In this document: piece by piece, positions 29,828 through 39,633 of the stretch
Layout: each line of letters begins with the position of its first letter
Numbering within the stretch: the first letter of the stretch is position 1
Assembly: GCF_017875395.1 (NCBI RefSeq)
Contig: NZ_JAGGMO010000005.1
Span: forward strand, 1-64,000
Length of the DNA: 64,000 nt
Direction of reading: 5' to 3'
From: Methanococcus voltae
GTDB taxonomy: Archaea; AGJL01; Methanococci; Methanococcales; Methanococcaceae
Notes under the pieces: generated by a model
Seen by the model: the letters and a program-made list of their open reading frames with translations, nothing else
What the model was told of the DNA's origin: nothing
The model's database searches: none
Program-made: the position numbers and the translations under genes

Positions 29828-31066
29828 GTGACTGTTAAAATTGCAGAACTTACCTGCGGTGCTGAGTATAGTGGCGTACAGGCTGAAATTGAGAAGGCTG
29901 CTAAATTAGTCGGTGGGGAAATAGTATTTCCAGAAGTGGACCTTGAATATATTGATGAAGTTCAAAAACATCTAGGTTTTGAAGTAGCTTCAGCAAATTT
30001 AAAATTGATGTTTGCAAGAGCAATGTCAATAATAGAAGGAAAAACAGATGCTGAAGCCGTTTTTATTGCTACTTGCTTTAGATGTGCTGAAGGAGCCTTA
30101 GTAAGAAACGAAGTAAGAAGATTAATACAACAACATACGGATTTACCAGTTGTTATGTATTCATTCACTGAAAGGACAAAAGCTCCAGAATTACTTACTA
30201 GAATGGAAGCACTCGTTACAATTGTGGAAAAGAAATCATTACTTGCAAGGAAAAAGCAAGAAGGTATCAGTTTAGGTTTAGATAGTGGTTCTACAACCAC
30301 AAAAGCAATCATTATGAAAGATAACGAGATTGTTGGTACAGGTTGGGTTTATACAAAAGATGTTGTTAAATCTGCTCAAGAAGCTCTTGATAATGCATTA
30401 AAAGAAGCAAATCTCAAGATGGAAGATATCGAAACAATTGGTACGACAGGTTATGGTAGACACAATCTAGGTAGGCACTTTAATGCAGACTTAATTCAGG
30501 AAGAATTAACGGTTAACTCAAAAGGTGCTGCCTTTTTAGCAAAAAAACAAGAAGGAGAAGCTACAGTTATCGATATCGGCGGTATGGACAACAAAGCTAT
30601 CTCATTAAACAATGCTATTCCAGATGGTTTCACAATGGGCGGTATTTGTGCGGGTGCGAGTGGTAGATTCTTTGAAATGACTTCAAGAAGATTGAGTGTT
30701 GAAATAGGGGAACTCGGGGACATGGCGGCTGAAGGAAACTGGAGAAATGTTATGATGAACAGTTATTGTATCGTCTTCGGTATTCAGGACTTAGTAACTA
30801 GCCTTGCAGAAGGTGCTACACCAAATGACGTTGCAGCTGCTGCGGCTCACTCCGTTGCAGAGCAGATTTACGAACAACAATTACAGGAAGTCGATGTCAG
30901 GGAGCCATTAATTTTAGTAGGTGGAAGTAGCTTGTTAAAAGGTATGGTTATGGCCCTTGAAGAGATATTGGGTAAAAAAATCGTTGTTCCTGAGTACTCC
31001 CAATATATTGGTGCAGTTGGTGCGGCTTTATTAGCTTCTGGCTACAGATACAATAAGAAAAAATAA
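29828..31066 (+). CDS. Methanogenesis marker protein 15, acyl-CoA-dehydratase-activase-like ATPase
   Basis: 412 residues. C-terminal two thirds form an ASKHA-fold ATPase like the activator of (R)-2-hydroxyglutaryl-CoA dehydratase: [55 protein letters not shown] (the Cys that would help hold a bridging [4Fe-4S] cluster in dimers), [13 protein letters not shown]. The N-terminal ~145 residues carry [17 protein letters not shown]. This pairing is the methanogenesis marker 15 family, restricted to methanogens and thought to act in redox activation. The start is GTG at 29828 after TTTGGTGATATT. No partner gene adjoins it. Confidence 0.87.
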   Translation: MTVKIAELTCGAEYSGVQAEIEKAAKLVGGEIVFPEVDLEYIDEVQKHLGFEVASANLKLMFARAMSIIEGKTDAEAVFIATCFRCAEGALVRNEVRRLIQQHTDLPVVMYSFTERTKAPELLTRMEALVTIVEKKSLLARKKQEGISLGLDSGSTTTKAIIMKDNEIVGTGWVYTKDVVKSAQEALDNALKEANLKMEDIETIGTTGYGRHNLGRHFNADLIQEELTVNSKGAAFLAKKQEGEATVIDIGGMDNKAISLNNAIPDGFTMGGICAGASGRFFEMTSRRLSVEIGELGDMAAEGNWRNVMMNSYCIVFGIQDLVTSLAEGATPNDVAAAAAHSVAEQIYEQQLQEVDVREPLILVGGSSLLKGMVMALEEILGKKIVVPEYSQYIGAVGAALLASGYRYNKKK

Positions 31067-31240
31067 AATAACTCTTTTTTTACTATTTTTACTATTTTTA
31101 GAATTATTATTTGCTATTTTTTATATGTTAGTTTATTATTTTATTATTTTATTTTATTTTATTATTTTATTTTATTATTTTATTATTTTTTTTTATTGAT
31201 TCTAATTTTTTAATTATGTCATGTTATTTTTTCAGATACA
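31067..31240. other. T-rich spacer after the marker-15 gene
   Basis: Runs of T broken by A (TTTTATTTTATTTTATTATTT-like) fill the first ~130 bases on the plus strand. This is the expected look of archaeal transcription termination for the upstream gene. No open frame or RNA gene seen. Confidence 0.5.
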
Positions 31241-31248
31241 TTTATATA
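31241..31248 (+). promoter_or_regulatory. Probable TATA box of glnK-amtB
   Basis: TTTATATA, with transcription expected about 25 bases on, near 31270, directly before the paired operators. That would leave a leader of about 280 bases before glnK. Confidence 0.5.
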
Positions 31249-31276
31249 TTTAAACATACAATAGTACTATTAAGTC

Positions 31277-31296
31277 GGAATAGGAATTCCGGTTCC
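31277..31296. promoter_or_regulatory. Two overlapping nitrogen-repressor (NrpR-type) operators
   Basis: GGAA-N6-TTCC, the form known for the Methanococcus nitrogen operator, occurs at 31277-31290 and again at 31283-31296, offset by six bases. The TTCC of the first lies inside the spacer of the second. The site is just downstream of the predicted TATA box and start point and upstream of glnK-amtB, where NrpR would block transcription when nitrogen is plentiful. The spacing pattern is seen directly; NrpR binding is inferred. Confidence 0.8.
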
Positions 31297-31473
31297 GGTA
31301 AGATTAAAATATAATATAAAATAAAAATATTAACAAAATTACGTTGAATAGAGATTGAAATACCAATAACAATATTGTTAATTACAATTAATAACCCAAA
31401 ATTAAAAAATAATTAATAAATATTGATAAATAATCAATAAACTAGTAAAAACTTAATAATAGCTTAATACTAA

Positions 31474-31890
<417 letters not shown>

Positions 31891-31975
31891 TAATTTACTA
31901 AATATTAAATTACTAAATTACTAAATTACTAAAAAAATGAGTAAATGAATAAATGAATAAAAAAAGGGTGAAGTT

Positions 31976-33202
31976 GTGGCTATAACAGAAATTGCAGGGG
32001 GTACAACGAACATTGCCCAGAGTTTGGCAAGTTTGGCAAGTGCGGGGGACGTTATGTTCTTAGTATTTGCAGGTGTTCTTGTATTTGCCATGCAACTTGG
32101 ATTTGCACTACTTGAAGGAGGACAGGTGCGTGAAAAGAACGTTAACAACGTTATGATGAAAAACATGACTGATTGGATGATTGCAGGTATATCCTGGTTA
32201 TTTGTTGGTTATGTATTATCAACGTCATTAAACCTTGGAGATTTAGTATCTTGGTGGGGAAATATACTAAGTGCATCTTCATTGAGTAACTTGGATTTAG
32301 CGAACTGGTTCTTTGGTCTTACTTTTGCAGGTGCAGCATCTACGATTGTTTCTGGAGGGGTAGCTGAAAGGATTAAATTTAGTTCTTACATCTTAATTGC
32401 GATAGTAATTACCGCATTAATATATCCTATATGGGTACATATTGGTCCTTGGGGTGCCGGACTGTTACAATACGCGGATTACGCTGGTAGCTATGTAGTA
32501 CACGGATTAGGGGGCTTCTTAGCTTTAGGTTTAGTAATAGCCCTTGGACCAAGAGCTGGAAGGTTTGTTAACGGCAAACCTGTCACAATTGCCGGTCACA
32601 ACATACCAATGGCTACAATTGGGGCATTCGTGCTTGCCATAGGCTGGTACGGTTTCAACGTGGGGAGCTCATTTGCTGTTGCAGATATATCCGGCGTAGT
32701 TATTGCAACCACTACTATTGCAATGGCAGGGGGTGGAATAGGTGCTTTATTAGCTTCTAAAAATGATGTATTATTTACTGCAAACGGAATTGTGGCTGGA
32801 TTAGTTGCAATTTGTGCAGGGACAAACGTTGTAAGCCCAATCGGTGCTTTAGTTATTGGACTATTGGCAGGAATACAGTTGCCGTTCATGTATAAATTGA
32901 TTGAAAAATTCGGTGTGGATGATGTGTGTGGTGTAGTACCAGTACACGGTACAGCAGGAATTCTCGGGGGAGTCTTAACGGGTGTATTCGGATTAACTGC
33001 ATTAGGAGGTCTTGGGGGCGTAAGCTTACTTGACCAGGTGATAGCTGCAGTTTTAACTGTAGTATTTGGGGTTACAGGAGGATATGGACTTGGTAAATTG
33101 GTAGGTGTCTTTACCAAAGGTCTAAGAGTTACAGATAATGAAGAACTTGTTGGTTTGGACATATCTGAACACAAATTGCCTGCATACCCTGGAAAGCAGT
33201 AA
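31976..33202 (+). CDS. amtB: Ammonium transporter
   Basis: 408 residues, about eleven membrane segments. Conducts ammonia/ammonium across the membrane. Landmarks: VFAMQLGFALLEGGQVREKNV near the N-terminus, GPWGAGLLQYADYAGSYVVHGLGG containing the first pore His, and VCGVVPVHGTAGILGG with the second pore His. The start is GTG at 31976 after AAAGGGTGAAGTT. Cotranscribed with glnK, whose product is expected to gate it. Confidence 0.96.
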   Translation: MAITEIAGGTTNIAQSLASLASAGDVMFLVFAGVLVFAMQLGFALLEGGQVREKNVNNVMMKNMTDWMIAGISWLFVGYVLSTSLNLGDLVSWWGNILSASSLSNLDLANWFFGLTFAGAASTIVSGGVAERIKFSSYILIAIVITALIYPIWVHIGPWGAGLLQYADYAGSYVVHGLGGFLALGLVIALGPRAGRFVNGKPVTIAGHNIPMATIGAFVLAIGWYGFNVGSSFAVADISGVVIATTTIAMAGGGIGALLASKNDVLFTANGIVAGLVAICAGTNVVSPIGALVIGLLAGIQLPFMYKLIEKFGVDDVCGVVPVHGTAGILGGVLTGVFGLTALGGLGGVSLLDQVIAAVLTVVFGVTGGYGLGKLVGVFTKGLRVTDNEELVGLDISEHKLPAYPGKQ

Positions 33203-33423
33203 AAGCATTGAAAGCAGTAAAACAATAATAGGTTAAAATCTAACCATATTAAACCTAAATAAACCTAAATAATGTATTAAAAATAAATATGCCATAAAAA
33301 TACACGTAAAATCAAATTAAAATACTCAATTATTTAAAAAAATAATTAAAATAAAATAAAATAAAAAATAATATAAAAAATAAAAATACATTATAAAAGT
33401 TATTAGTATGTTTAAATCAACTA

Positions 33424-34755
33424 TTAATAATTTTTATAATATTTTCCATTTACTATTGTACTATATATCTTACATTTGAACGTCATATTGTCATAAGGAC
33501 TAAATTTAGCCTTTGATTTAAATTCAGACGCTTTAATTGTAGTATTGTCACATAAATCAATTATAGTAATATTCGCCATATTACTTACATTTAGACTGTT
33601 ACTAATATCAAATATCTTAGAAGGATTTATAGACACCATTTTAATGGCGTCTTCCAATTTAATCTTTTTTTCTTTTGCTAAATCAAAAACTATCGGTACG
33701 AGCGTTTCAATACCTCCGATACCGGATGGACATTCTAAAATGTTATCTTTCATTTTCTGTTCATAGGTATGAGGTGCATGGTCTGTAGCTACGATGTCAA
33801 CTGTTTTATCATTTATTCCTTCAATTAAGGCTAAATTATCCAGTTTAGTTCTTAATGGTGGATTAAACTTACCCAATCCTTTTAATTCTTCCGCCATTTC
33901 TTCATTTAATATTAAATGATGAGGTCCCACTTCACATGTAATAACTACATTTTTCAAAGCTTCTTTTGCTTTTTTTATCAATACTAAAGCTTCTTTTGTA
34001 GATACGTGGCAAAAATGTACTCTTGGAGTTATTATTTTATTTACCACATCTTTTTCAGTATCAATTTCATATAAAACGTCTAAAACTTCACTAATAGCAT
34101 TTATCTCACTGTAGCGATCCCTCATTCTACAGTGAGTTGTGAATTTAAATTTTTCCATATTTTGATTAAATTCTTCTACAAAATTTTTATGCTCTGCATG
34201 AATTGCAAAAAGCTTATTCTGCATTAAAATCTCTTTTAATTTGTAATAGTCTTTGATAAATAATTCTCCAACGGATTTAACCATGAAAATTTTGTAGAAT
34301 TTTGCATCGTCAACTACATCAGTATAATTATTTTCGGTTACACCATATGCAAAATACAGGTTAATTGCGCAGTTATCATCTTTTGCTTTTTGGACTTTCT
34401 CATCGAAAAGCTGTTTTGTGATGGTAGGCGGATTACTATTTGGCATATCTATTGCAAAACAAACCCCTCCGTTTAAACCGGCTTCACAACCTGTTTTTAA
34501 GGTCTCTTTCTCCTCGTTACCGTATCTAAAATGAACGTGAGCGTCAATAACGCCACCAATTACTAATTTTTCATTCAAATCTATTGCAGATAGGCTATTT
34601 TTAGTATTAAGTTCAATTTTATCTTCAATTTTTGAAATTTTGCCATCTTCTATTTTAATATCTCTAATAATAAATTTATCAATTTTATCGTCGTAAATTT
34701 TACAATTTTTTAAAATATAGCTATTTCCATATTGCTCTTGGTATTCAAAGCCCAT
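33424..34755 (-). CDS. pyrC: Dihydroorotase
   Basis: 443 residues. Closes carbamoyl-aspartate to dihydroorotate in pyrimidine synthesis. Metal ligands are visible as HVHFRYG near residue 72, the HAEH and HVST segments in the middle and VDIVATDHAPHT near residue 318. A Gly-rich AGLNGGVCFAIDMPNSNPP confirms the class I type. It overlaps the 3' end of the pseudouridine synthase gene by 11 bases (its ATG at 34755 precedes that gene's TGA), and GGGGGATATAT is its ribosome site inside that gene, so the two are translationally coupled. Confidence 0.95.
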   Translation of the reverse strand: MGFEYQEQYGNSYILKNCKIYDDKIDKFIIRDIKIEDGKISKIEDKIELNTKNSLSAIDLNEKLVIGGVIDAHVHFRYGNEEKETLKTGCEAGLNGGVCFAIDMPNSNPPTITKQLFDEKVQKAKDDNCAINLYFAYGVTENNYTDVVDDAKFYKIFMVKSVGELFIKDYYKLKEILMQNKLFAIHAEHKNFVEEFNQNMEKFKFTTHCRMRDRYSEINAISEVLDVLYEIDTEKDVVNKIITPRVHFCHVSTKEALVLIKKAKEALKNVVITCEVGPHHLILNEEMAEELKGLGKFNPPLRTKLDNLALIEGINDKTVDIVATDHAPHTYEQKMKDNILECPSGIGGIETLVPIVFDLAKEKKIKLEDAIKMVSINPSKIFDISNSLNVSNMANITIIDLCDNTTIKASEFKSKAKFSPYDNMTFKCKIYSTIVNGKYYKNY

Positions 34756-35878
34756 ATATATCCCCCATTAATCGCTTAAAATCTTTTGGCGGTTCTTGAT
34801 TTAACGTTAGTAACTTATTTGTTCTAGGATGTATAAAAGTTGTTTTATAAGAATGTAGCATTAAACTATGGTTCATAACATCCCTATTTTCATTATTTTT
34901 ACCATATAGTTCGTCACCAAGTATTGGAAAACCCAAATAAGCTAGATGTCTTCGTATTTGGTGAGTTTTACCCGTAATCAATGAAGCTTTTAAAAGGGTA
35001 GCATTACTATTGTAATTATATGTAATAATCTCAAAATTTGTATGTTCAACAATTTCACCAGTATTTTTATCCTGCATAACTACTGAAAATTCAGAATTAT
35101 TTTCATTGTTACGTTTTAAATTTAAATATAAATCATCTGATAAAGTAACTTCTTTATTAGATTGGTTATTAAATTCCATATTTTTATAAACCGTATCGAT
35201 ATTTAAATTATTTACTTCCATTTTATCGCAAACTATTGCCAAATATTCTTTTTTCATGCTCTTTTGAAATTGATTGGCTATTTTTTGATGTGCAAAAGAA
35301 TTTTTAGCAATTAAAACAATTCCTGTGGTATCTCGGTCAATTCTGTTTATGAATCTAATTTTAAAGTTAAAGCTTTTCCCATTATCTTTTTCCGTATCTT
35401 TTTGATACTTTATTATTACATTTGCCAAGGTTCCACTTTTTATAGTTTTAGTGGGGTGAACAACCATGTTTTTTGGTTTATTCACTGCCAAAATATCCAT
35501 ATCTTCATAAACAATTTCTATTTTAGGGGTATAATTTTCTAAACTATTGGTTGAGTTACCTAAATTGGTTGAATTAGCTGAATTAATTAAATCATCGGCA
35601 TTAATTAAATTTTCGTCTGTTTCTTCATTATTTCCTAAATATATGTTTATTATCTCATTATCCTTTATTTTTGATTTTAAAGATATATTTTTGTTATTTA
35701 TGGTGATATAGTTATGTTTATCAAATTTATTAATCGATTTTCGAGATAAACCAATAATTTGTAAAATTTCAATTAATTTTTTACCAATAAATTGCTTATT
35801 TTTGCAATTTTTTGAATTTACATATATTAATAAATTATTTGTATCCCCTTCGATTTCGTAATTAAATTTTGATACCAT
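34745..35878 (-). CDS. RluA-family RNA pseudouridine synthase
   Basis: 377 residues from ATG 35878, with GGTGGATGAT ahead; an upstream in-frame GTG overlaps that site. The N-terminal ~110 residues resemble an S4-like RNA-binding module (LIEILQIIGLSRKSINKFDKHNYITINNKNI). The catalytic domain has IVYEDMDILAVNKPKNMVVHP, the active-site Asp in FINRIDRDTTGIVLIAK, and KTHQIRRHLAYLGFPILGDELYG. This is the bacterial/organellar RluA family, uncommon in archaea. An Asn/Ser-rich stretch separates the domains. Overlaps pyrC. RNA target unknown. Confidence 0.88.
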   Translation of the reverse strand: MVSKFNYEIEGDTNNLLIYVNSKNCKNKQFIGKKLIEILQIIGLSRKSINKFDKHNYITINNKNISLKSKIKDNEIINIYLGNNEETDENLINADDLINSANSTNLGNSTNSLENYTPKIEIVYEDMDILAVNKPKNMVVHPTKTIKSGTLANVIIKYQKDTEKDNGKSFNFKIRFINRIDRDTTGIVLIAKNSFAHQKIANQFQKSMKKEYLAIVCDKMEVNNLNIDTVYKNMEFNNQSNKEVTLSDDLYLNLKRNNENNSEFSVVMQDKNTGEIVEHTNFEIITYNYNSNATLLKASLITGKTHQIRRHLAYLGFPILGDELYGKNNENRDVMNHSLMLHSYKTTFIHPRTNKLLTLNQEPPKDFKRLMGDIYGL

Positions 35879-35887
35879 ATCATCCAC

Positions 35888-35951
35888 CTATTATCTATTA
35901 CCTATTATTTATCATCTATTACCTATTATTTATCATCTATTACCTATTACA
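35888..35951. repeat. 21-base tandem repeat, three copies
   Basis: Units of the form TATCATCTATTACCTATTATT, period 21, fill the gap between the PurM-like gene (stop at 35967) and the pseudouridine synthase start. They directly abut the ribosome-binding site of the latter. Confidence 0.75.
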
Positions 35952-35966
35952 TATTACCGATTTGCC

Positions 35967-36845
35967 TTATTTTTTATACGGGAAACTTCTAATTAATTGA
36001 ATCATCCTGTTTTTATCGATATATTCCTCATTTCCGATTAAAAAAGTTTTTTCTTCGGTTACTTTCCCAAAATTCATGATAGGACATCTATTTTCTAAAG
36101 AAATTTTTAAAACATCGTTTAAACTTTCTTCAGGTATTGAAACGATATAAGTGCCCAAATATCTTGTAGCCCTTGGATAAGGTATAGAATTTAATTTAAC
36201 ACCTACTTTTGCCTTTAAAATCATTTCCAGTAGGTTACAGAGCCAACCCCCTCTTGAGGCATCTTTACAAGCATGTACTTCGACATCATTCCTTAAGATT
36301 TCTAAGAACGTATCGTACTTATTTTTAGCTTTTTGTGCTCTTTCACCAATATCACCTTCTATAGGGTGTCCTAACATTACTAAAACGTCATCAGACTTAG
36401 AACCTGCATCATAAATTATTTTATCACTTATTAACTCGCCATGAACCATTACGCTGACACAGGATTTTAACTCTTCGATTGTTTGCGTATTTCCCCCGAT
36501 TATCGGTATATCAAGTCCTACAGATTGTTTTTTGAGTCCATCAATTACCATTTTAATTTCTTCGGGTTTTGCTTGTATTGAATCCATAGCAAATATTGGT
36601 TTAGCACCCATTGCAACAATATCGCAAGATGTATGTATTAATGCAGTTTTGGAGCCCAATACTAAAGGATAAGGTCCTTCCATATTGTAAACTTTGTTGC
36701 CCACGATTATGGAGTCGTCACCGGCTCGTATTCCTGCTTTTAAGTCAGGTATCTGGAGATCCATATTCCAAAATTGTTTTCTTGGGTAATTATTCTCGAG
36801 CATATGCTCTATTGCATGATTTATCTCGTAATTGATACATTCCAT
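35967..36845 (-). CDS. PurM/AIR-synthase-like ATP-binding protein
   Basis: 292 residues. DLKAGIRAGDDSIIVGNKVYNMEGPYPLVLGSKTALIHTSCDIVAMGAKPIFAMDSI is the N-terminal half of the PurM superfamily (PurM, SelD, ThiL, HypE), and VHACKDASRGGWLCNLLEMILKAKVGVKL the C-terminal half with the DxSRGG element. This superfamily phosphorylates or activates small molecules. The Cys and Gly pattern of SelD is not present, so it is not selenophosphate synthetase. GGTGAAATT precedes ATG 36845. It could be in the same transcript as the pseudouridine synthase and pyrC. Substrate unknown. Confidence 0.8.
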   Translation of the reverse strand: MECINYEINHAIEHMLENNYPRKQFWNMDLQIPDLKAGIRAGDDSIIVGNKVYNMEGPYPLVLGSKTALIHTSCDIVAMGAKPIFAMDSIQAKPEEIKMVIDGLKKQSVGLDIPIIGGNTQTIEELKSCVSVMVHGELISDKIIYDAGSKSDDVLVMLGHPIEGDIGERAQKAKNKYDTFLEILRNDVEVHACKDASRGGWLCNLLEMILKAKVGVKLNSIPYPRATRYLGTYIVSIPEESLNDVLKISLENRCPIMNFGKVTEEKTFLIGNEEYIDKNRMIQLIRSFPYKK

Positions 36846-37001
36846 AATTTCACCGTAATTTTTACTAATTTTCCCAATTATATTAGTTAAATTAATTTAT
36901 TAAATTGTAAAGTAGTATATAAGTAATAATTTATATAAAATATGCGTATGATAAATTATATTAGTTTTAAAAAATAAAATGCAAAAATAAATTAAAATAA
37001 G

Positions 37002-38120
37002 ATGATATTAGACGATAACATGAACAATTTAGAAAATTTAAATGATAATAATAAAAAAGATAATAAAAAAAATGGAAAAAATGGAAAAATGGAAAATTTT
37101 AAAATATGCGTGATAAAAGGCGACGGTATTGGGGTAGAAGTTGTTGAAGAAACTTTGAGGATGTTAAAAGCCTATGAAAAAATCTTAAAATCTGTTAATT
37201 TTGAATTTGTTGAAGCAAAAGCTGGCTTAACCGAATTTATGAATAATAAAGACGCCATACCTAAAGAAACAATTGAAACTGCAAAAAATTGTGATGCAAT
37301 TTTATTTGGTGCAATTACCTCCCCAAAACCTACGGAAATAGGCGAAGAGCTTAACAAATTATATAAAAGTCCTATTTTAACTCTTAGAAAAGAATTGGAT
37401 CTCTATGCAAATGTTAGACCGACTATTGATTATACATCAAATATTGATTTTGTAATAGTTCGAGAAAATACGGAAGGTCTTTACATTAAAGAAGAATATT
37501 ATGATGAAGAAAACGAATTTGCAATCGCTAAAAGAAAAATTTCTAAAAAAGGTAGCGAAAGAATTGTAAGATTTGCTTTTGACTATGCAAACTCAAATAA
37601 TAGGAAAAAAGTATCCTGTATTCATAAATCTAACGTTTTAAGAGTCACAGATGGCTTATTTTTAAAAACTTTTGAAGAAATTGCTAAAGATGAAAAGTAC
37701 AAAAATATAACCCATAACGATTATTTGGTGGATGCTACCGCAATGTATATTATAAAATCCCCTGAAATGTTTGACGTTATGGTAACAACCAATTTATTTG
37801 GAGATATTCTTTCAGATGAGGCTTCAGCATTGGGCGGAGGTTTAGGTTTGGCACCATCTGCAAATATTGGGGATAATTACGCACTATTTGAACCAGTGCA
37901 TGGCTCTGCACCAGATATTGCAGGTCAGGGGATTGCAAATCCAATGGCTACAATGTTATGTTGTGCTATGATGCTAGATTATTTAGAAATAGATAGTAAA
38001 CCAATTAAAAATGCTGTAAAACGTGCATTCCTCGAAGGGAATACTACTGCAGATTTAGGTGGCCTACTAAATACAGAAGAAGTTACGGATAAAATTATTG
38101 ACTATTTAACTCTTGAATAA
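37002..38120 (+). CDS. aksF: Homoisocitrate dehydrogenase of coenzyme B synthesis
   Basis: 372 residues. Oxidatively decarboxylates homoisocitrate-type acids in 2-oxosuberate formation, the side chain of coenzyme B. IKGDGIGVEVVEE, FGAITSPKP, LDLYANVRP, VIVRENTEGLY, SCIHKSNVLRVTDGLF, TNLFGDILSDEASALGGGLGLAPSANIG and FEPVHGSAPDIAGQGIANP define the isocitrate/isopropylmalate dehydrogenase family; the GAITSPKP and SCIHKSNVLR forms fit AksF better than LeuB. The first ~29 residues are low-complexity Asn/Lys and no clear ribosome site marks the start; ATG 37089 (MENFKICV) is an alternative. Divergent from the PurM-like gene. Confidence 0.88.
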   Translation: MILDDNMNNLENLNDNNKKDNKKNGKNGKMENFKICVIKGDGIGVEVVEETLRMLKAYEKILKSVNFEFVEAKAGLTEFMNNKDAIPKETIETAKNCDAILFGAITSPKPTEIGEELNKLYKSPILTLRKELDLYANVRPTIDYTSNIDFVIVRENTEGLYIKEEYYDEENEFAIAKRKISKKGSERIVRFAFDYANSNNRKKVSCIHKSNVLRVTDGLFLKTFEEIAKDEKYKNITHNDYLVDATAMYIIKSPEMFDVMVTTNLFGDILSDEASALGGGLGLAPSANIGDNYALFEPVHGSAPDIAGQGIANPMATMLCCAMMLDYLEIDSKPIKNAVKRAFLEGNTTADLGGLLNTEEVTDKIIDYLTLE

Positions 38121-38257
38121 TTTATAAATTAACAAATACCCTTTAAATTAACAAATACTATTTTTAATTATTTCTACGTTTTTTGTTTTGAATTAAAATT
38201 CTATTTTTATATTCTTAATGGTATATTTACATTGTATACTTGCTTTACATTACATAC

Positions 38258-38294
38258 TTGCCATTTTTTGGCAATATTGTGCCATAAATTGGCA
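38258..38294. promoter_or_regulatory. Paired TGCCA-N5-TGGCA operators
   Basis: Two inverted repeats with the same half-sites: 38259-38273 (extended to TTGCCA...TGGCAA at 38258-38274) and 38280-38294. Their centres are 21 bases apart, two helical turns. They lie just before TATA-like GATATATATAG (about 38297-38307) of the HTH-MNT gene, where a bound protein would block transcription factors. Confidence 0.75.
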
Positions 38295-38329
38295 AAGATA
38301 TATATAGATAAATAAATATATTTTACAGT

Positions 38330-38992
38330 ATGAAAGCTGTTGATAAAATTTACTGGGCATACTATAATCAAAAATCGGGTCATGTTGGATTTGAAAAAGA
38401 TCAACTTCATTATTTTAGTGAGTTAAGGGAACTTACGGGGCTATCCCATAGTTCCTTGCAGAATTCACTTTCTAAAATGGAAAAAGATGGATTTATTGAA
38501 AAAATTAAGGAAAAATCAAACACTTATTACAAATTAACAAATAATAAGTTTAATTATCTGAAATTTATTGGTTTTGACATCAATAAATTTGAAAATCTAA
38601 ATCGGAATGTTAAAATGCCTTTAAAAAGGTTTATGGAAGAATGCCCCAAAAACATTGATTTTATAATTCTTTTTGGTTCTGCTTCTCGAGGGGAAGAGCA
38701 AAGGAATAGCGACATAGATTTATTGGTCGTACTTAGTAGTTTTAAAAACGATGAACTTCAAAAATTATATGACGAAGAAATGAGAAGTTTAATTGAAAAA
38801 GCAAAACGAAAAGCCAATTCTAAATCATTATACCCTTTAAGTATATTCTATACGGATTACGATAACTACATCAAATATACAAATTTAGACGGTACAGCGG
38901 GTAGGTATGTTAATGTAGATTACGTACTCGAACAGGCAAAAAAAACAGGTTTTCCGATATTTGGACATCAAAAATACTACGGAATATTTTAA
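38330..38992 (+). CDS. HTH-fused MNT nucleotidyltransferase, probable antitoxin
   Basis: 220 residues. Residues ~1-85 form a winged helix-turn-helix (LTGLSHSSLQNSLSKMEKDGFIEKIKEKSNTYYKL); residues ~105-210 are a minimal nucleotidyltransferase with GSASRGEEQRNSDIDLLVV (GS...DxD). In HEPN/MNT toxin-antitoxin systems the MNT member neutralises the HEPN RNase by nucleotide addition, and that arrangement is seen here, the HEPN gene starting 15 bases later. The N-terminal HTH and the paired operators ahead suggest self-repression. ATG 38330 has no strong ribosome site (TTTACAGT), consistent with a near-leaderless mRNA. Confidence 0.85.
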   Translation: MKAVDKIYWAYYNQKSGHVGFEKDQLHYFSELRELTGLSHSSLQNSLSKMEKDGFIEKIKEKSNTYYKLTNNKFNYLKFIGFDINKFENLNRNVKMPLKRFMEECPKNIDFIILFGSASRGEEQRNSDIDLLVVLSSFKNDELQKLYDEEMRSLIEKAKRKANSKSLYPLSIFYTDYDNYIKYTNLDGTAGRYVNVDYVLEQAKKTGFPIFGHQKYYGIF

Positions 38993-39007
38993 TTTTGAGG
39001 GGTTATC

Positions 39008-39547
39008 ATGTTTATAATTACAAATTACTTTGAAAATGAAAAAGAATTAAATTATAGATTGAGGAAATACAAGCGTGAGAAAGTAATTGGAAAATTTAGT
39101 AATGCGAAAATGCTAGTAAATGCCCATGTTGAAAAAACAAATCACAATTTGGAGTTTGTAAACCATCTTATGGAAGATGAAAGCTCTGAATTTAATGATT
39201 GGAAGATAACTGGGTTATATTATGCTGTTTACCATGCAAGTCTTGCATTAGTATGTTTAAAAGGTTATATATCTAAAAATCACACTGCCACGCTTTTATT
39301 TTTAATAAAATACTATTCGGATAAATTAAATTCTGACGATATACATTTTATTGATGAATTAGCCCTTAATAAAGAAGATTTGTTATTCTATGCGGATTTA
39401 AAATCTGAACGTCAAAAAGCTAGTTACTCCACTACATTAAATTTTTCAAATAAAACTGTTGAAGAATTGCGATTTAAATCGATTGAATACATAAATAAAG
39501 TTGAAGAAATCATTGAAAATTCCAAAAAAAGTCAAAATAAGATTTAA
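39008..39547 (+). CDS. HEPN-domain protein, probable toxin partner
   Basis: 179 residues, mostly helical. WKITGLYYAVYHASLALVCLKG is the HEPN core helix; TATLLFLIKYY and DLLFYADLKSERQKASYS follow. The RX4-6H RNase motif is not textbook: near residue 132 R-Q-K-A-S-Y appears as R-x4-Y, a form seen in HEPN proteins paired with MNT enzymes, where the Tyr can be the modified residue. GAGGGG six bases before ATG 39008 is a strong ribosome site, much stronger than that of the upstream MNT gene. Role as an RNA-cutting toxin is inferred from the pairing. Confidence 0.8.
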   Translation: MFIITNYFENEKELNYRLRKYKREKVIGKFSNAKMLVNAHVEKTNHNLEFVNHLMEDESSEFNDWKITGLYYAVYHASLALVCLKGYISKNHTATLLFLIKYYSDKLNSDDIHFIDELALNKEDLLFYADLKSERQKASYSTTLNFSNKTVEELRFKSIEYINKVEEIIENSKKSQNKI

Positions 39548-39633
39548 TTACTAATTATTAATTGATTGATTTATTAATTAATAATTAGTAACTATTATGT
39601 ATTAATTTTAATTATATTATTAGCTTAAATAAA

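Noticed and set aside
32596-33225. 209-residue minus-strand frame
   Set aside because: Antisense of amtB, Pro/Thr-rich; amtB itself is certain.
36904-37020. Operator or strong ribosome site for aksF
   Set aside because: No symmetric element and no convincing purine run; start left uncertain.
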